From: Colius striatus
Taxonomy: Eukaryota > Chordata > Aves > Coliiformes > Coliidae
Assembly: GCF_028858725.1 (NCBI RefSeq)
Contig: NC_084759.1
Coordinates: forward strand, 95,128,362 to 95,192,361
DNA length: 64,000 nt
Direction: 5' to 3'
In this document: piece by piece, positions 37,301 through 49,701 of the stretch
Position numbering within the stretch: position 1 is the first letter of the stretch
Layout: the number at the start of each line of letters is the position of its first letter
Made by a program: the position numbers and the translations under genes
Notes under the pieces: generated by a model
Told to the model about the DNA's origin: nothing
Database searches by the model: none
The model's input: only the letters and a program-made list of their open reading frames with translations

Positions 37301-40300
37301 CTGATCCAGGACCAGGGCAAAATTGCATGCTTAGATATTTCTGTAATGCATGTTCATCTTCCAAACCAGCTTTTAGGACTCTGGTTTTAAAAATGCTTGA
37401 ATAAGGGAAGGAGTTTTACTATTTTTATTTTCATTTTCCCCTCATTTAAAAAAAGGGAAAAACATCTTGAAACGTCTACATCTACAAAAATTCTGATTTC
37501 TTTTTCTTCTCTGCTCTGGCATGTTTCTTCAAATAGAAAAAAAAAACCCAAAAAAAACCACCCCAGAAAAAAAGAGAACCCGTGATTTTTTTTTCATTTC
37601 TTAATTCACTGCAACTTGAAACATTAAAAAAATGTTTACATAAAGTAAACAGAAATAAAGGTAAGTATTAAAAAATAAACCGAAGATCATAAATGTCAGG
37701 CAGCTTCTAGCGATACTTTAACTTTGCATACAAAAGCTTTGTTTATATCTTTGTGAGCAAACCTGAGCTGGCTACTCTGCAACATCAAATCAAAAAATCA
37801 CTTTGCAAAGCAAAATGCAAGTAAGACATTTAAAATAAGCACCAAAAGAATACTATCACAGCAAAGTCACAAATATTATAGCTCAAACGGTAGTCAGAGG
37901 GTAAAGGGAAGATCTGTAGTTTGAGGATCAATAGCCTGAGTTTTGCAGAAATTCTGATGAGTTGATCTTGATGGTTCAAATAGGTTCAACTAGCCTTTTA
38001 GTGCATTTGAATTACTATATCCTTTTATTACAATATCAGATACTCTTTTATCTAAGAACACCTACCACACTCAGTGCTCAGCACTGACAGCACTGAGCTA
38101 GAGAACAGGTCGACTTTTTCCTTTTCATCAGTTAGTTTCATGAGCTCGGTCTTACACTCTGTACATATGCCTCCAGTCCTTCCCTAAGAGGCTTCTTGAA
38201 GGTATTTCTATTACAGTGACAGACAGGGGTTTGAAAACACTATTCAGTGGTTGCCATCTGCTTCGAGTCAATGAGGTAGATATTTGATGAACAAATAGCA
38301 AGTGACTGTTTAATTAAAAACTTCTTCTAAAACACATGTGCAGAGGGGGCAAATGATCAGGCCAGTCTCCTTTAATTATCCATTATCAAGGTTTTGGGCT
38401 CATAATTGTTTAAAGTATCAGAGAACCACAGAGATCAATACCCCCATAAACACATACACACCCTCTGTGATAGCGCTTAGTTTTTATTATGTGCTGTTCT
38501 TTTTTCCCAATTATATTCATTTCAAGAGTCCTTCCAGTAAAGCAAGTGACATGTAACCTTACTGACATAACCACGTATTTGTCCACACTTTTATAAACGA
38601 GCTCTTCTGCTTCTGAACACGACTACATGTTGCCCCTTATTCACGCACACTAAATAAATATAAAGGGAAACAAGCAAATAGGTTTTTTGGAGAACAGTGG
38701 ATTCAGTTCTTCAGATTGCTTTGACCAGAGTCACTTGGAAAGAAGACTATGACATCATGAAACAAACAAACCAATCTTATTTCCTACAAATAAATAGAAG
38801 AAAGGGGGAGGGAGGAGGAAGCTGTGATGATCAATTTAAGGAAGTATAAATCTTGGCTCTTCTTTAATAAAATTATTGCAGGTTCCCAGTAACTATAGTA
38901 GAGTTTGCAGTGGCCTCCTCCCTTACTTTGTCATAGCAGATACATACAAAATCAGATTAATGGATCCTCTCTTCAAGCCAGGTGGTAATGAAATGATGAT
39001 CCAATATTTCCAGCTCCTAGAGCAACCTCCAACTTGTAAAATGTCGAGGCATGCCCATAAAACACGGACAAAAGTAGGTGAGGCTACTGCTTAACAGTAG
39101 TCATAATAATCAGATATTAATGATACTGAAAACTGAGTGGTATTTACCATGAAACTCACAGAGAGAAAAAGTCCCTCGGCTATTTTCTTTTCCAAATTCA
39201 TTAGAGATTAACTTGTTTCTTTTTTTACTCCTGCCCAACATAACACTATTCTGCTTTCTGCACAGACTTAGACACTTACATGTGCTGTACTTGGCACTGT
39301 TTTGTGCTAAGGTGTAATTTATCTTTTAAATTTTGCTGCGATGACTTTCAGCCTTCAGGCTGAGATAAATAGTTATTTGTATTGAGACTTGTACTGAGAG
39401 GTCTTACAGTAGGTATAAATGACATCTATGCTCATAGCAAAGTACCTTTCTGCCGCTGAAGTCCTCGTGTTGGCAGGAACCAGGCATGGCATGATGTGTG
39501 CTATTCTAGATGTGTGCATTGGGTGTGGCATTCCTCTAGCACTCCATCCCCTTGCAGCAATTCAAACCTCTGCTTAAATGCAAATCATTCCTTGAGACAC
39601 AAGTGAATGTGCACAGTTACAAGTCTTGTATTTTTTTTTCTTGGTCTTCATTGACCAAAAGTACATCAGTTCCTGTCCCTTGTCAAGTGATCAGTGCTTA
39701 AGAGGCTTTGTGATGTGATAGAAGGATTTGCAAATGTATGGTGAAATGCTGCAATTTTTTCATGCACCTGAAATTTCACTGTGACTGCTGACAATATTGG
39801 TTGAAGTGTTTTATGGAAGAAATATCTTGCCATAAGTCTAGAAATAAATCTGGTCAATCACTCCAATTAAAGTCTTTCAGGTAAAAAAAAAATTAAAAAT
39901 AATATTCTTTTTTATCTCCCCCAACAAAAATGGCTGCAAAACCAGCACAGGCTTGTAGATGACACTTGTTCCTGAAGCACAGGTACAAGAGGGATGATAT
40001 TTGACTCATCTGTAGCAGTAGTTTTCACTCCAAAGCACTAGGTACATATACAACTCTCAGTGCAAATTCTGAGCATCTTCTCCTAGGATTAAATTGGCCT
40101 TATGTATAAACAAAGATCAAGGAACCTGACAGAGGAGTTGAGCCACAGGCACTGAATTCGTTTCAGTCTGTCACAATTTCGTGAAAAACGTGAACTGGAA
40201 GTTCTGTTGCCATCTTTGTTCTGCTGCTGGACAAATGCCACTGAAAGCCATGAGAACGGTTTCTGTATCAAACTGCAGTCACTGTATTCTTCCAGGATCT

Positions 40301-40989
40301 GTAGTGCAAAAACGTACCACTCCACTGCAGAGAAGTCTGATTTATCTGGTTCCACCATATAGCCCAAGATGCAGTGAGGTGTGCCTACAATAGGAGGGGT
40401 TTAAGCTGAAACTAAATTCCTGCTGTCTTCAGAAATAATTGTCTGACAAAACACAGTTTTGCTGACTCCATCGGTGCTGCCATATCTGCAAGTGCAAATG
40501 AAGAATAATGCAGCTGTTCATCTCACAAACCGTTGTGTATTTTGACAGTGTGGTTTTCCCCTCCTGCTTCCCTCTTTGCTTGGCTCAAACGACGAGTCTG
40601 TCCGCTGATGTTCAGAAGAAAAACACAGTGTTCAGATGCCAGAAACTATCTGCTGCCTTTTATCAGCTCTTTTGCATCCCTCCCTTCTCGCCACCTGCTA
40701 ACTGTATCAGTAACGATATGTCCAAGAAACAAACATTTTAGGTACGGAGGTTTCCAAACTATTCAAACCCTGTCCTCCGTAGACCCTTTGCAGAGGCCTC
40801 TTCTGCCCTCAGACAAGATAACTCTTAGTTCTGGGTCCGCACACCTGAAGCAAGCTCCAGAGCCGTCTTCTCCCTCATAGCTCTGGGGACCAAGCTCCAT
40901 TGTTTGCCTTCTGTAATAACACCTCAGCTTCCCATAGAATAGGATTGGTTTTCTCTTTTTTTTGTAAGGAGGCAACAGCTGCTTATGCA

Positions 40990-41900
40990 ATCATTTCGGA
41001 GAGGGGGCTTGGCAGACTCCACTGTAACCACACTCATCAGTCTGCAAAACCACCACCGGTGTTTGTGATATGAACAATGCCAACAATGCCACGGTGCGGA
41101 GGAGCCTCAAAAATACCCCAGAATGTCGAGTAAATGTCCCTCTCTTTGTGTACACAAACATTCAGCCCTCACAACAGGATTTCCTCATGTCAGTCAAAGG
41201 GAAAAAAGGTGTAGGGGGGTATATATTACGAGTCTTATTCTGTCTGTCGCATCACCTTCCCTGCCTCCTTTATTTATTTATTTATGTTAAAGCCAACCTG
41301 TCTTCCATTTCAGGCATGGCAAGTGTTTATACCTCAGGAATCACACCACATTTCACATACCAGCAGCTCAGCTCAGCCTGGGGCTGCTTGTGATTCCTGT
41401 TACAGTCAACAGGAGCTGCACAGGTCCACCCGGGAGGCAGCGTCCCTCGACCTCCTGGTGCCACGTCTGCTGGCGAGCAGAAAATTAATATTTTATAGCA
41501 GAGAAAAATAACTGGAAGCAGCCCCGCTACACCGTAGTAGCCAGGGCTGCGCATGATGTATAGCATGCTGCCTGGTGATGTTGCTAAGCAACGCAGCACC
41601 ATCCAAGAAAATCCTGCATTAGCTTGTAGTGGCTGGTGGGGTGGGTTAGACGTGACACTTTGCACACAGAGCTCTGCGGAGAGAGGTGTGCTTTGCTCGA
41701 GACTGTTACGGCCGTCTCCGATTGCTAATGCGTCTCCCCTATTATCCTCCCTGCGCTGATGAACTACATCACGATGCGCCGCAATCATTTTCCGATGAAA
41801 ATATACCTTCCCCCACCCCACCCCCCCACGCTTCCTGTTTCTTAATGCTCTTCAAACCTGATTTAGAGAGTAGCGAGTAGTGGAATTTTACAGCTACATC
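40990..41900. promoter_or_regulatory. Candidate regulatory island with RFX X-box
   Basis: CpG dinucleotides are clearly denser here than in the surrounding AT-rich desert. GTTGCTAAGCAAC (41580-41592) is a perfect inverted pair of GTTGCT half-sites with a 1-bp spacer, matching the RFX X-box consensus. Nearby are repeated ACAATGCC (41074-41093) and other transcription-factor-like words. It may be a distal enhancer or the promoter of an unannotated noncoding transcript. There is no coding exon evidence. Confidence 0.4.
41580..41592. promoter_or_regulatory. RFX-type X-box
   Basis: GTTGCTAAGCAAC: two perfect inverted half-sites around one base. RFX factors bind such X-boxes in ciliary, neural and MHC class II regulatory regions. 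Occupancy is inferred from the motif only. Confidence 0.5.
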
Positions 41901-44900
41901 CCATGATGCTTTTGCTCTCCGCTCTCAATCCCATGGCCTGGCTCATACCTCAAACTAACCGTAAAGTCAGATCACAATGATGTGACTCACTATTAGAACT
42001 AAAGATAGATCTTTGTCAAAAGCAGTCATGAGCTCTGGATGCTAGAGGTTTAAACAACAGCGTTGTGTTTCGGGGTGGGGTTTTTTTCCCCTCTCTCCTG
42101 ACTCCCTATCTTTTGACATTCAGAGGTCTACCCCACATCAGTGAGTATTTGGGTGAGCAGGCAGGTACGGCACATGCTTTTGGTGACCTGGAGGAAACCA
42201 TAGACAGGCTATGCATAAGTCTGGCTGTGGGTGTTAAGTCAGCCTCAGACAGGTCACAGGTCAGAGGTTCACAGAATATGGGCTGGGGTCTTCCAAACAC
42301 CACATGGGCACATGACAGGACAACCATAGAAAGGAGGGAGAAACACTTTTAAGATGAGTTTCTTCTCAGCCTAATAATCTTTTTTATTTTTTTAGGTTTA
42401 TATACCAGCTATTTTCAAGTGTAAGCATTCACCTGGAGCATTTAACGTCTGCCCAGAACAAAGCAATGCTGATGTGGGAGACAAAGAGAAGCAACACAGA
42501 CACCATCTGAGACGAGACCACCCCAAGACCAGCAGCTTCTGTTAAGGCCACAGAATAGTTTAGCATCAGACAGGAGCAGGTTAAGTGGCAGGACAGGCAA
42601 GACCTGCTCTGTTGTTAGCCACTATGGCCACCCCCCGTGGCAGTGACCAGGCAATGGGGACACAGAGAATACAGGCTCTGGTGAAGCTCTATGGGCATGG
42701 TAGCTCTGCAGGGCAAACACAGTCAGGACCTGGGGAGACACTGTTCTGAAGGCAAGCTGCTCCTAGTGGGGCAAAGCAATCTGCACTCCCCTAGCCACAG
42801 CCATCCAAACAGGGAAAGGACAAATTGACTTTGGTTATGCCATAAGCATAGATACAGAAATTGGCAGGTGAGGGAGCTGAAGATAGTTCTTTGTTTGGAT
42901 ATATTGGATCCATTTCAGGCCTGTATAATTCCACTAGTGTCAAAGGCATTACATCAGGGACAAAACCAACCCATTATTTTTAACCTAGCCATTTCCTTTT
43001 ATGCCCTTCATTCAGGAAATCCCTATGCAAGTGCATGATTTTAGTCATGTGAATATTCTCACTGGAGGCAGTATGACTGCTCATGCACTTAGAGTTAAAT
43101 TCATGCATATACACATGCGGCACTGGGGTCTAAAACGTTGAAGGGAAAAAAAGAAAGAAAAGTAGTATGAGAATACCTGAACAACAACATACCATCAAGG
43201 TCTGTGAAAGGTGTCTGCACACCTGGCAGACAGTAATACGTCCCATTATGTTTCCCCTTTTAAGCTTGACATTTCTCTGAGACCAGCACCATCTCTAGGA
43301 AAGCACGTTAAAGTATGACTGCTGTAAAGGGGGGGCGGTGGTGTGGAGAGCAAAATACCCCAAATGCTCCTAAAGTATTTTTTTAAAAAGATAACAAAAT
43401 AATCTAGTTATGCAAATGTCCTTTGGGGACTGCAATCTATGTCTGTGACTTTCACAACCTTGCCCTAATTCCATCTCCTGCACTTGCAGCGAACACCCTA
43501 TGAGTCTTCAGAGGAAGCCTCAACATACATGTTTTTCTGCATTGGTTCTGGCTTCACATTTCTGCTACTCTTTAAAAATCATGACTTCCAAACACCAAGA
43601 ATTATGATCTCTAACCAGTGTCACATGTCAGCAATGCTCTACAGAGATCTTCTGAACAGCGACTCTCATATATCTGTATCTTGCAGCAATCTAGAAGACA
43701 GACCAGGACAACGTCAACCAAAGACATTTGGTTGACGAATCCCAATTCCAGCTATTTTCAAAATCCCTGTTTGCAAAAGCGCCACTTTCACCACTTTACA
43801 AAGACCTTTTGAAAAAGGCTGCCCACATATTATAGCATCTGTTTGCAAAATTAAATGTAACAACAAATCTTGACCTATCAGGTTTCAGCCTTCGATATAT
43901 GACTTGAACAAGGGTGACTTTCACAGGTATCATACTGCAAGATAAGTGATTCAATGAAGTTCCTGAAATCAGCAGAGCTGTTCTGGTTTGCAGCAGCATA
44001 AATGAGATCAGGTTTACCATCACAAATGAATCCATAAAGAAAATGCTCACATACATTGCGAAACGGGCTAACTACAGTCAGAAGACTTGCTGAATGAATT
44101 TGTCATTACTATGGGGTAAGAGCTACTAGAAATTATTATGTCTATGACTCCTAGAATAGTCTTTAATTTCTCATGCCCATCCAAATGAGGGAAAACACCA
44201 TCTTTATTTTTTCAAGTGCCTTGCCAACCAAATTTCCCCTTACTTGCATGCAGACTGTTTGCTAAGAAAGCAACAAGCTTAGTTTTGTCCCTACTTTCTA
44301 TTCCAGGTTTATGTATTTGTCATTCAAACGAGACAAGCAAATCCATGAAATTCATTTCACAGGACATTGAGCAAATGGAATGTGGAATAATGTTCTTTAG
44401 TTTCTCACATATGATCAGTTTGCTACAAGTTTGCTACAAGGAAAGAGAAGGAGACATGCAACAGCCTTGAAATGGATTAAAACCTTGCTACAATAAGCAT
44501 AGTTAATACACAAATAAAGTTATGTTATTAGTATTGGCTTCCCTCTTGTGGTAATGAGTAAACTGTAGCCCTAATATGTAACCAGAATCTGCTGAGGTAT
44601 CTGACTAACACAAAATGCTGCAACGAGGCAAGATCCTTGCATCTATGCACAAGACAGCTAATTTCAGTTCAAGGCAGATACAAAGACCTACAAGTGGCAA
44701 GTTGACAGCAGGCTGGGGCCTCAGCTCTGCAGAGATACCTCTGACTTGAGTATGTTAGAGATGTACCCTGCTTTGACTCGGGCCTCTATCTGACCCAAGC
44801 TTAAACTGAAGGAAGAGAGGTCTACCAGTTGAAGTTGCACTTTCAGTCCTGGTTGAGTGGGTGGTTCATGTTCTCAATCTGCTTGTTCAATCACCTCTGA

Positions 44901-47900
44901 CAATTCTGCCGCTTTAGTGGACATTTTTGACAGACCTCAAAAACACGGACCAACACCTCTAATTTACTATGTGAGTTGCCATTCTGACTCCAGAGATGAG
45001 CCTAGGTTAACATCTCACTTCCCACAGCAGTGATGGAGCAGGCATGACAGTCCTCCTCTTCTTTATTTGTTCCACAGCCACTCGCACGTTATCATCATTT
45101 GACTGACATTTGTACTTTTACAATTTTTTTTAACAGCAGCGTATGTGAGAAGGTATCATTGCTATTAATAAACTGTGTTTCATCAACAGAATTTAAAGCT
45201 GTTTATAAAGGATGTTGCTTATTCTTGCTTTTTTACAGATAGAGGAACTGAGGTGCACAATAATTAGAAGCCAATCAGTAGGCCCAATGCAGAGCTGAAA
45301 ATAGATCCCGAATCTCCTGAGCCTCAGTGCAATGTTCTAAATGCTCCTCTGCCAATTTGTGAAATGGTAAAGCTGAGCTTTCAGTACTACCTACACCAAA
45401 GCATGTCTATTCACATATTTCCCAAACCAGTTCTTTTTACCCTTGATATTTCATGGACAATCTCTAAAAGAGTCAAATGTCCAAGTGAGCTCACATCACC
45501 ATTTCCAGTGGAAAGCCTTTCAGATTACTCCTTATTTCACCAGTCTCTATACAACACATTGTAGGGCACTCTTCCACTATTTTTTTCTAGAGTATCTTAA
45601 GATTGTAGATTTTTTTAAGCCTACCCTTAAAAAGTAAAGATATTTTGCCAAGGAAAGCTACAAGCAACCTAGTTTGGGTTTCCTACCCCTTTTAGAACAG
45701 ATTACTATGGTAGCATAGAATATAAACTAGAACACCATCAGCATCCTAGCATCACACGCACAATAAAATTGTAACAATTAACCATTTTATCATATAACGA
45801 TGCTAGATTGAAACCTCTATTGGAGGACAGGAAAATGTAAGCATAGCTGCTTGGTTTTGCAAATATCCCTAAGAAGAGCTTTCAGCAGGTTCAGTTGCCT
45901 AACTCGATTAACCTTGCTCCTCCTAGTCTGAATTCCCCTAACCATTTTTGAGGGTTTACATCATTCTTTTCAGTTTGGAGAAAAAAACATTTTCTATCCC
46001 CTACCACTGAGTTCAAAATCTTTTTCTTAACGGGAAAATGAGTCAGGTCTTCTCTAGGCAGCAAGATTTTAGTGGGTGGGTCACTGTGCCTGCAAAGGCT
46101 TTGTCCCCAGGGAGTCAGCATGACAGAGCACTTGAACTTGCCTGCCCGAGCGGAACTGCTTATAGGGGTGAGGTATGGAAAACAACCAGGTGAATTAGAT
46201 TCATTGAGAGTAACAACTGTTCCTGCGGAAGATAAAGGGCAGCCCCTGGGAGCTAGCAAAAAAAACCCAACAAATCCCAACTAACAAAAACCTTTTCTCA
46301 GTAGCTGCAGGAACAAAAAACAACACTAGAAGCGGGAGGTGAGGTGGGTCATAGCTTTCTGTGCCACGTTCTCTGAGTTTAACTCAAGCATCATGAGAGA
46401 AAAACTCTTCCACTTCTTGTAAATAACATAAACTTTTTAGAGAGGTCAGGAACTTGTTTGCAGTTACACCCTGGCTCCTCTGGGACTCTCCCATGCTGAG
46501 TCTGGGAATCCCAGGCTCAGCCAAAGGAAAACAGCCGGGTGCAATTACTGACCAGCAGGTACAGAGCAGCATTCAAAACAGGACAAAAGCTCATGTTTCA
46601 CGTGAGTTGCAAGGTGAGAGGGGAAAGTATTCAGTATTTTCAGCATTGCTTAAAAATTTGGGGTCACTAGAGTTTTTTATGAGTGATGTTTTTGGGGGAT
46701 TTTTTTAAAGGAAGTGGCCACAGTCTGGTGAAGGGCAACTGTGGCATGTTTGTGGAACTGACCCATATGATATTGCTCTCATCACTGTGAGGATCTCAGA
46801 TGTTTTGTTACAAACCTCAACTCCTTTGTACCTCTCTGTGCTCCAAGTTCTTTGTGGAAGGGTCTAAGTCTTGACATAAGTTTTATGACACCTCATGCAG
46901 CTCGGCCCTGATTGAAATGCATCCTCACCACTACCACAGTTGAAGAATCTTTCTAGAGACACAAAAGTGTTAATTACAGTGAACTCTGTTGTTATGCTTG
47001 TGTAAAGTCCATATGTCTTCAGTGTAAGCAAAGGGTGTGTCTAAATGTATCTAAATTCAGGCCAATTATTTTTAAGATTTATCAATAAAAGAAAAATATA
47101 TATATATAGTACTATTTCAGTTCTAGTCTGTCTCAACAGAAGAAAAATATGGTATTTATAATATCACCACATTTACTAAGATTGAATACTTTAAGGTTAC
47201 AATCCTACAAGCACTAAAATGGACTTTCCCACAAGTGAATGTCCTTCCAAGTGCTTCTCATGGAAGAGCTTCTAAATGTTCAAGTGCTCACTAAGTGACC
47301 AAGTTTAAATCAGGAACAGAAGTAAATGTCAGATGACGAGTGACTGCCAGTATAAAGAGTTTAATTGCTTCATAACAGACATTCAAATTCAAGAACAGGC
47401 TTTATCAGGATTTAAATTTTCCTTCCAGTATAAGGCACAAATGTACAAACTGTTTATCACCTGTGGGATTTTACTCATCTAAAATTAAGCTATGAGAGGC
47501 GCTCTGATTTCAATTCTTGAAAGCACTATTAGGATTTGACGCAATCCCTAGTTCATTAAAGTACCCTCAACTCTCAGTGATTTGACTGGCCTCAATAAGC
47601 CAGTATTTCTATGTTTTAAAACAACATAAGATCACAGAGTGTTTAAGAATTACGCTAACAAAATTTGTGATATGGAACCCCACTTCAGATAAATCCGTTT
47701 TCTGCACCATTCCAAAACTTCAGTGTATGCACATTGCCGCACATACATACACACACAAAAAAAAGGTAAAGAAAACCAAAGATTTTTCTGAATTTAGGTA
47801 TGTTTTTCTTACTACTGCAGTTATTAAAATTATTGAGAAGCATGGTGTTATGTCAGGCTTAAACTTGTTATTTTGTGTCTTTGAATACCACCACACCAAA

Positions 47901-48029
47901 CACAGCCAAAGATAGAAGAGAGAACTAAATTCCAGCATCCAGAATCAAGCCTGTTGGTGATAGTGCCTTATTTCTGGTGGTCCGGTAAAACTGTACTTCC
48001 TAAAGAATATTATTCCAATTCCCTGATTT

Positions 48030-48326
48030 GATTGGGGCATCCCTTTTTTCTATAGTAGCTAGCAACAGGACAAGGGGTAATGGAATGAAACTGGAACACA
48101 AAACGTTCCATTTAAACATAAGAAAACACTATTTCACTGTTCAGGTGAGGGAGCCCTGGCACAGGCTGCCCAGGGAGGGTGTGGAGGCTCCTTCCTTGGA
48201 GGTCTTCAAGACCCACCTGGACACGTTCCTATGCGACCTGATCTAGGTGGACCTGCTTCTGCAGGGGGGAGTGGACTAGATGATCTCTAAAGGTCCCTTC
48301 CAACCCTACCACTGTATGATACTATC
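48030..48326 (+). mobile_element. CR1 LINE fragment, about 300 bp of 3' end
   Basis: Contains AGCAACAGGACAAGGGGTAA, GAGCCCTGGCACAGGCTGCC, GACCTGATCTAGGTGGACCT and GGTCCCTTCCAACCC, the ordered landmarks of the CR1 3' end, in sense orientation. The terminal tail has decayed to TGTATGATACTATC. Confidence 0.95.
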
Positions 48327-49219
48327 ATTTTGACAAAGCTGAAGCAATCGCTTCAATCTGTAGCAACAGCAACATCTAGTGTTTAAAGTCTGCCCTGCAG
48401 ACTTCATGCGGCATGCTTTTCATTGACGCCATGCTCTGCATTTCTATAGCAGCGCCCATCTGAGATACACCTCAGAAAATAATTAGAAAATAATTATTCA
48501 AGTTTGGTAACAGCTCTGCAAAGCAGGCAGGCGTTTTACCTTCTCTCATGGAAAAGATAGGAGAATTAGGGACAGAAAGAGTTTAAACATTCAAGATAGT
48601 TCAGTAGTAGGCAAGGCCTGAGTGAGTTACTCAAGGTCACACAGAGAGACTAACAAAGTCAGGTCTGCCTACCTTATGCTTTACTTGGAAGATTGTGTCT
48701 TTGCCTTAGGAGACGTTTGGAATTAATTTCTGCAAGGGCAGGAAATAGCTTATTGTGTTTCAGAGTTCTATTGTGTTAGAGGGCAGCAGAAATGTCTGTG
48801 AAGACAGCAAAGCTGGTATTTTCTCTGTTCAAGAGTTCATGCAGCACTTATACTTGGACACGTGTGGTGTGTGTGTGTGTTACCGGACCTCAAGAGGCAC
48901 ATAAGAAAGAGCAGTGGGTCACTGCACCCTTTTACAGCAACTGCAAGCCCCCCTGGCAGGCTCTGCAGCCCAGATTGCTCTTCCCATGCCACAGCCCCTG
49001 CAAAGTCACAAACACCTGCATGGCCAGCTGAGGGGCTGCGTGTAACTCTGCAGTCACCGGATAGGGAGAAGTGAGGCACCCAAGCAGAGCCATTACACCA
49101 GTCACCCGGGTCCTCTTCACTCCAGATCCCCATACCGCCAGACTGCCTGAGGAAAATCACCCTCAGTGTGAGAAGGGGCAACGAGGGGCGAACGTTTCAG
49201 CTGGAGCTCCAGCCCCTGC
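48327..49219. other. Intergenic stretch just upstream of the ATP5PO CpG island
   Basis: No gene or known repeat is seen apart from a (GT)7 tract at 48867-48880. Base composition rises gradually towards the CpG island after about 48900. Confidence 0.5.
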
Positions 49220-49604
49220 AGGGTAAGCATGCCACTCCCGTTTCCTTCACCCGAGAGCCGAGCACAGGCCGCGGCGCCCGCGCCAAGTACCGGTTTCCAA
49301 CAGGGGCAGCACCAGAGCCTCTCAGCCCGCCGGCGGGCCCGGCCTCACCCCGCGGGCTTGCCGGGCCGATGGGGCGTCTCAGCGCTCGGCTTTCTGTCCC
49401 TTGCCAGCAGGCCCCAGCGAGGACGCTCGGAGGGCGCTAGGGAAGGACACGGAGCAGTGAGTGAGTGTGCGGGGCAGAGGAACCACCCGCGCAAGAAATA
49501 CAGCCCCATCAGCGCTTAGCCCTGAAGAACTACCTCTCCCACTGTGCCCCACGGCAGGAAGGAACGGGAGGAGAGCAGCGGGGCTGGGGGCGGATAGCCG
49601 CCCG

Positions 49605-49616
49605 TGCGCCTGCGCA
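49605..49616. promoter_or_regulatory. NRF-1-type site in the ATP5PO promoter
   Basis: TGCGCCTGCGCA fits the NRF-1 palindromic consensus (two GCGC half-sites). It lies 56 nt upstream of the start codon. NRF-1 is an established activator of nuclear genes for oxidative phosphorylation, so the site fits the gene's function. GGAA (ETS/GABP-type) cores occur nearby at about 49555-49567. Binding itself is inferred. Confidence 0.65.
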
Positions 49617-49668
49617 TTGCCTCACCTCGGGGACCGGGTTCAGCTGTGACCTCGAGCGGCGGTCGGGG

Positions 49669-49679
49669 AAGATGGCGGC
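49669..49679 (+). promoter_or_regulatory. YY1-type motif overlapping the ATP5PO start codon
   Basis: AAGATGGCGGC spans the initiator ATG and is the well-known YY1 consensus, which in many vertebrate genes lies just downstream of the TSS and overlaps the start codon. It constrains the second and third codons to Ala-Ala. It suggests a short 5' UTR with the TSS within a few tens of bases upstream. Function is inferred from motif and position. Confidence 0.6.
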
Positions 49680-49701
49680 GGTGGCAGGGTTCTCCCTGAA
49701 G
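49672..49701 (+). CDS. ATP5PO: ATP5PO coding exon 1
   Basis: Ten codons, [10 protein letters not shown], begin the mitochondrial presequence. The exon ends AAG at a GTGAAG donor, phase 0. Reading through the donor stays open for 25 more codons, so exon 1 looks longer in a plain ORF scan than it is. Confidence 0.9.

Larger units (their letters stand above)
31141..48029. other. Intergenic, no gene found; several candidate regulatory patches
   Basis: Seventeen kilobases with no supportable coding exon. Notable points are a T run near 31931, a 21-bp tandem duplication inside an inverted repeat at 34269-34381, and a motif-rich block at 35930-36310. There is also a short palindrome cluster at 38070-38097 and a CpG-enriched island at about 40990-41900 with an RFX X-box. 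A small (AT)n tract lies at 47096-47108. The long gap to the next upstream gene fits the mammalian arrangement, where the neighbour on this side (MRPS6/SLC5A3) is far away. Confidence 0.5.

Noticed and set aside
41327-41821. 164-codon reverse-strand frame in the X-box island.
   Set aside because: Open because of local GC content. The translation shows no family resemblance.
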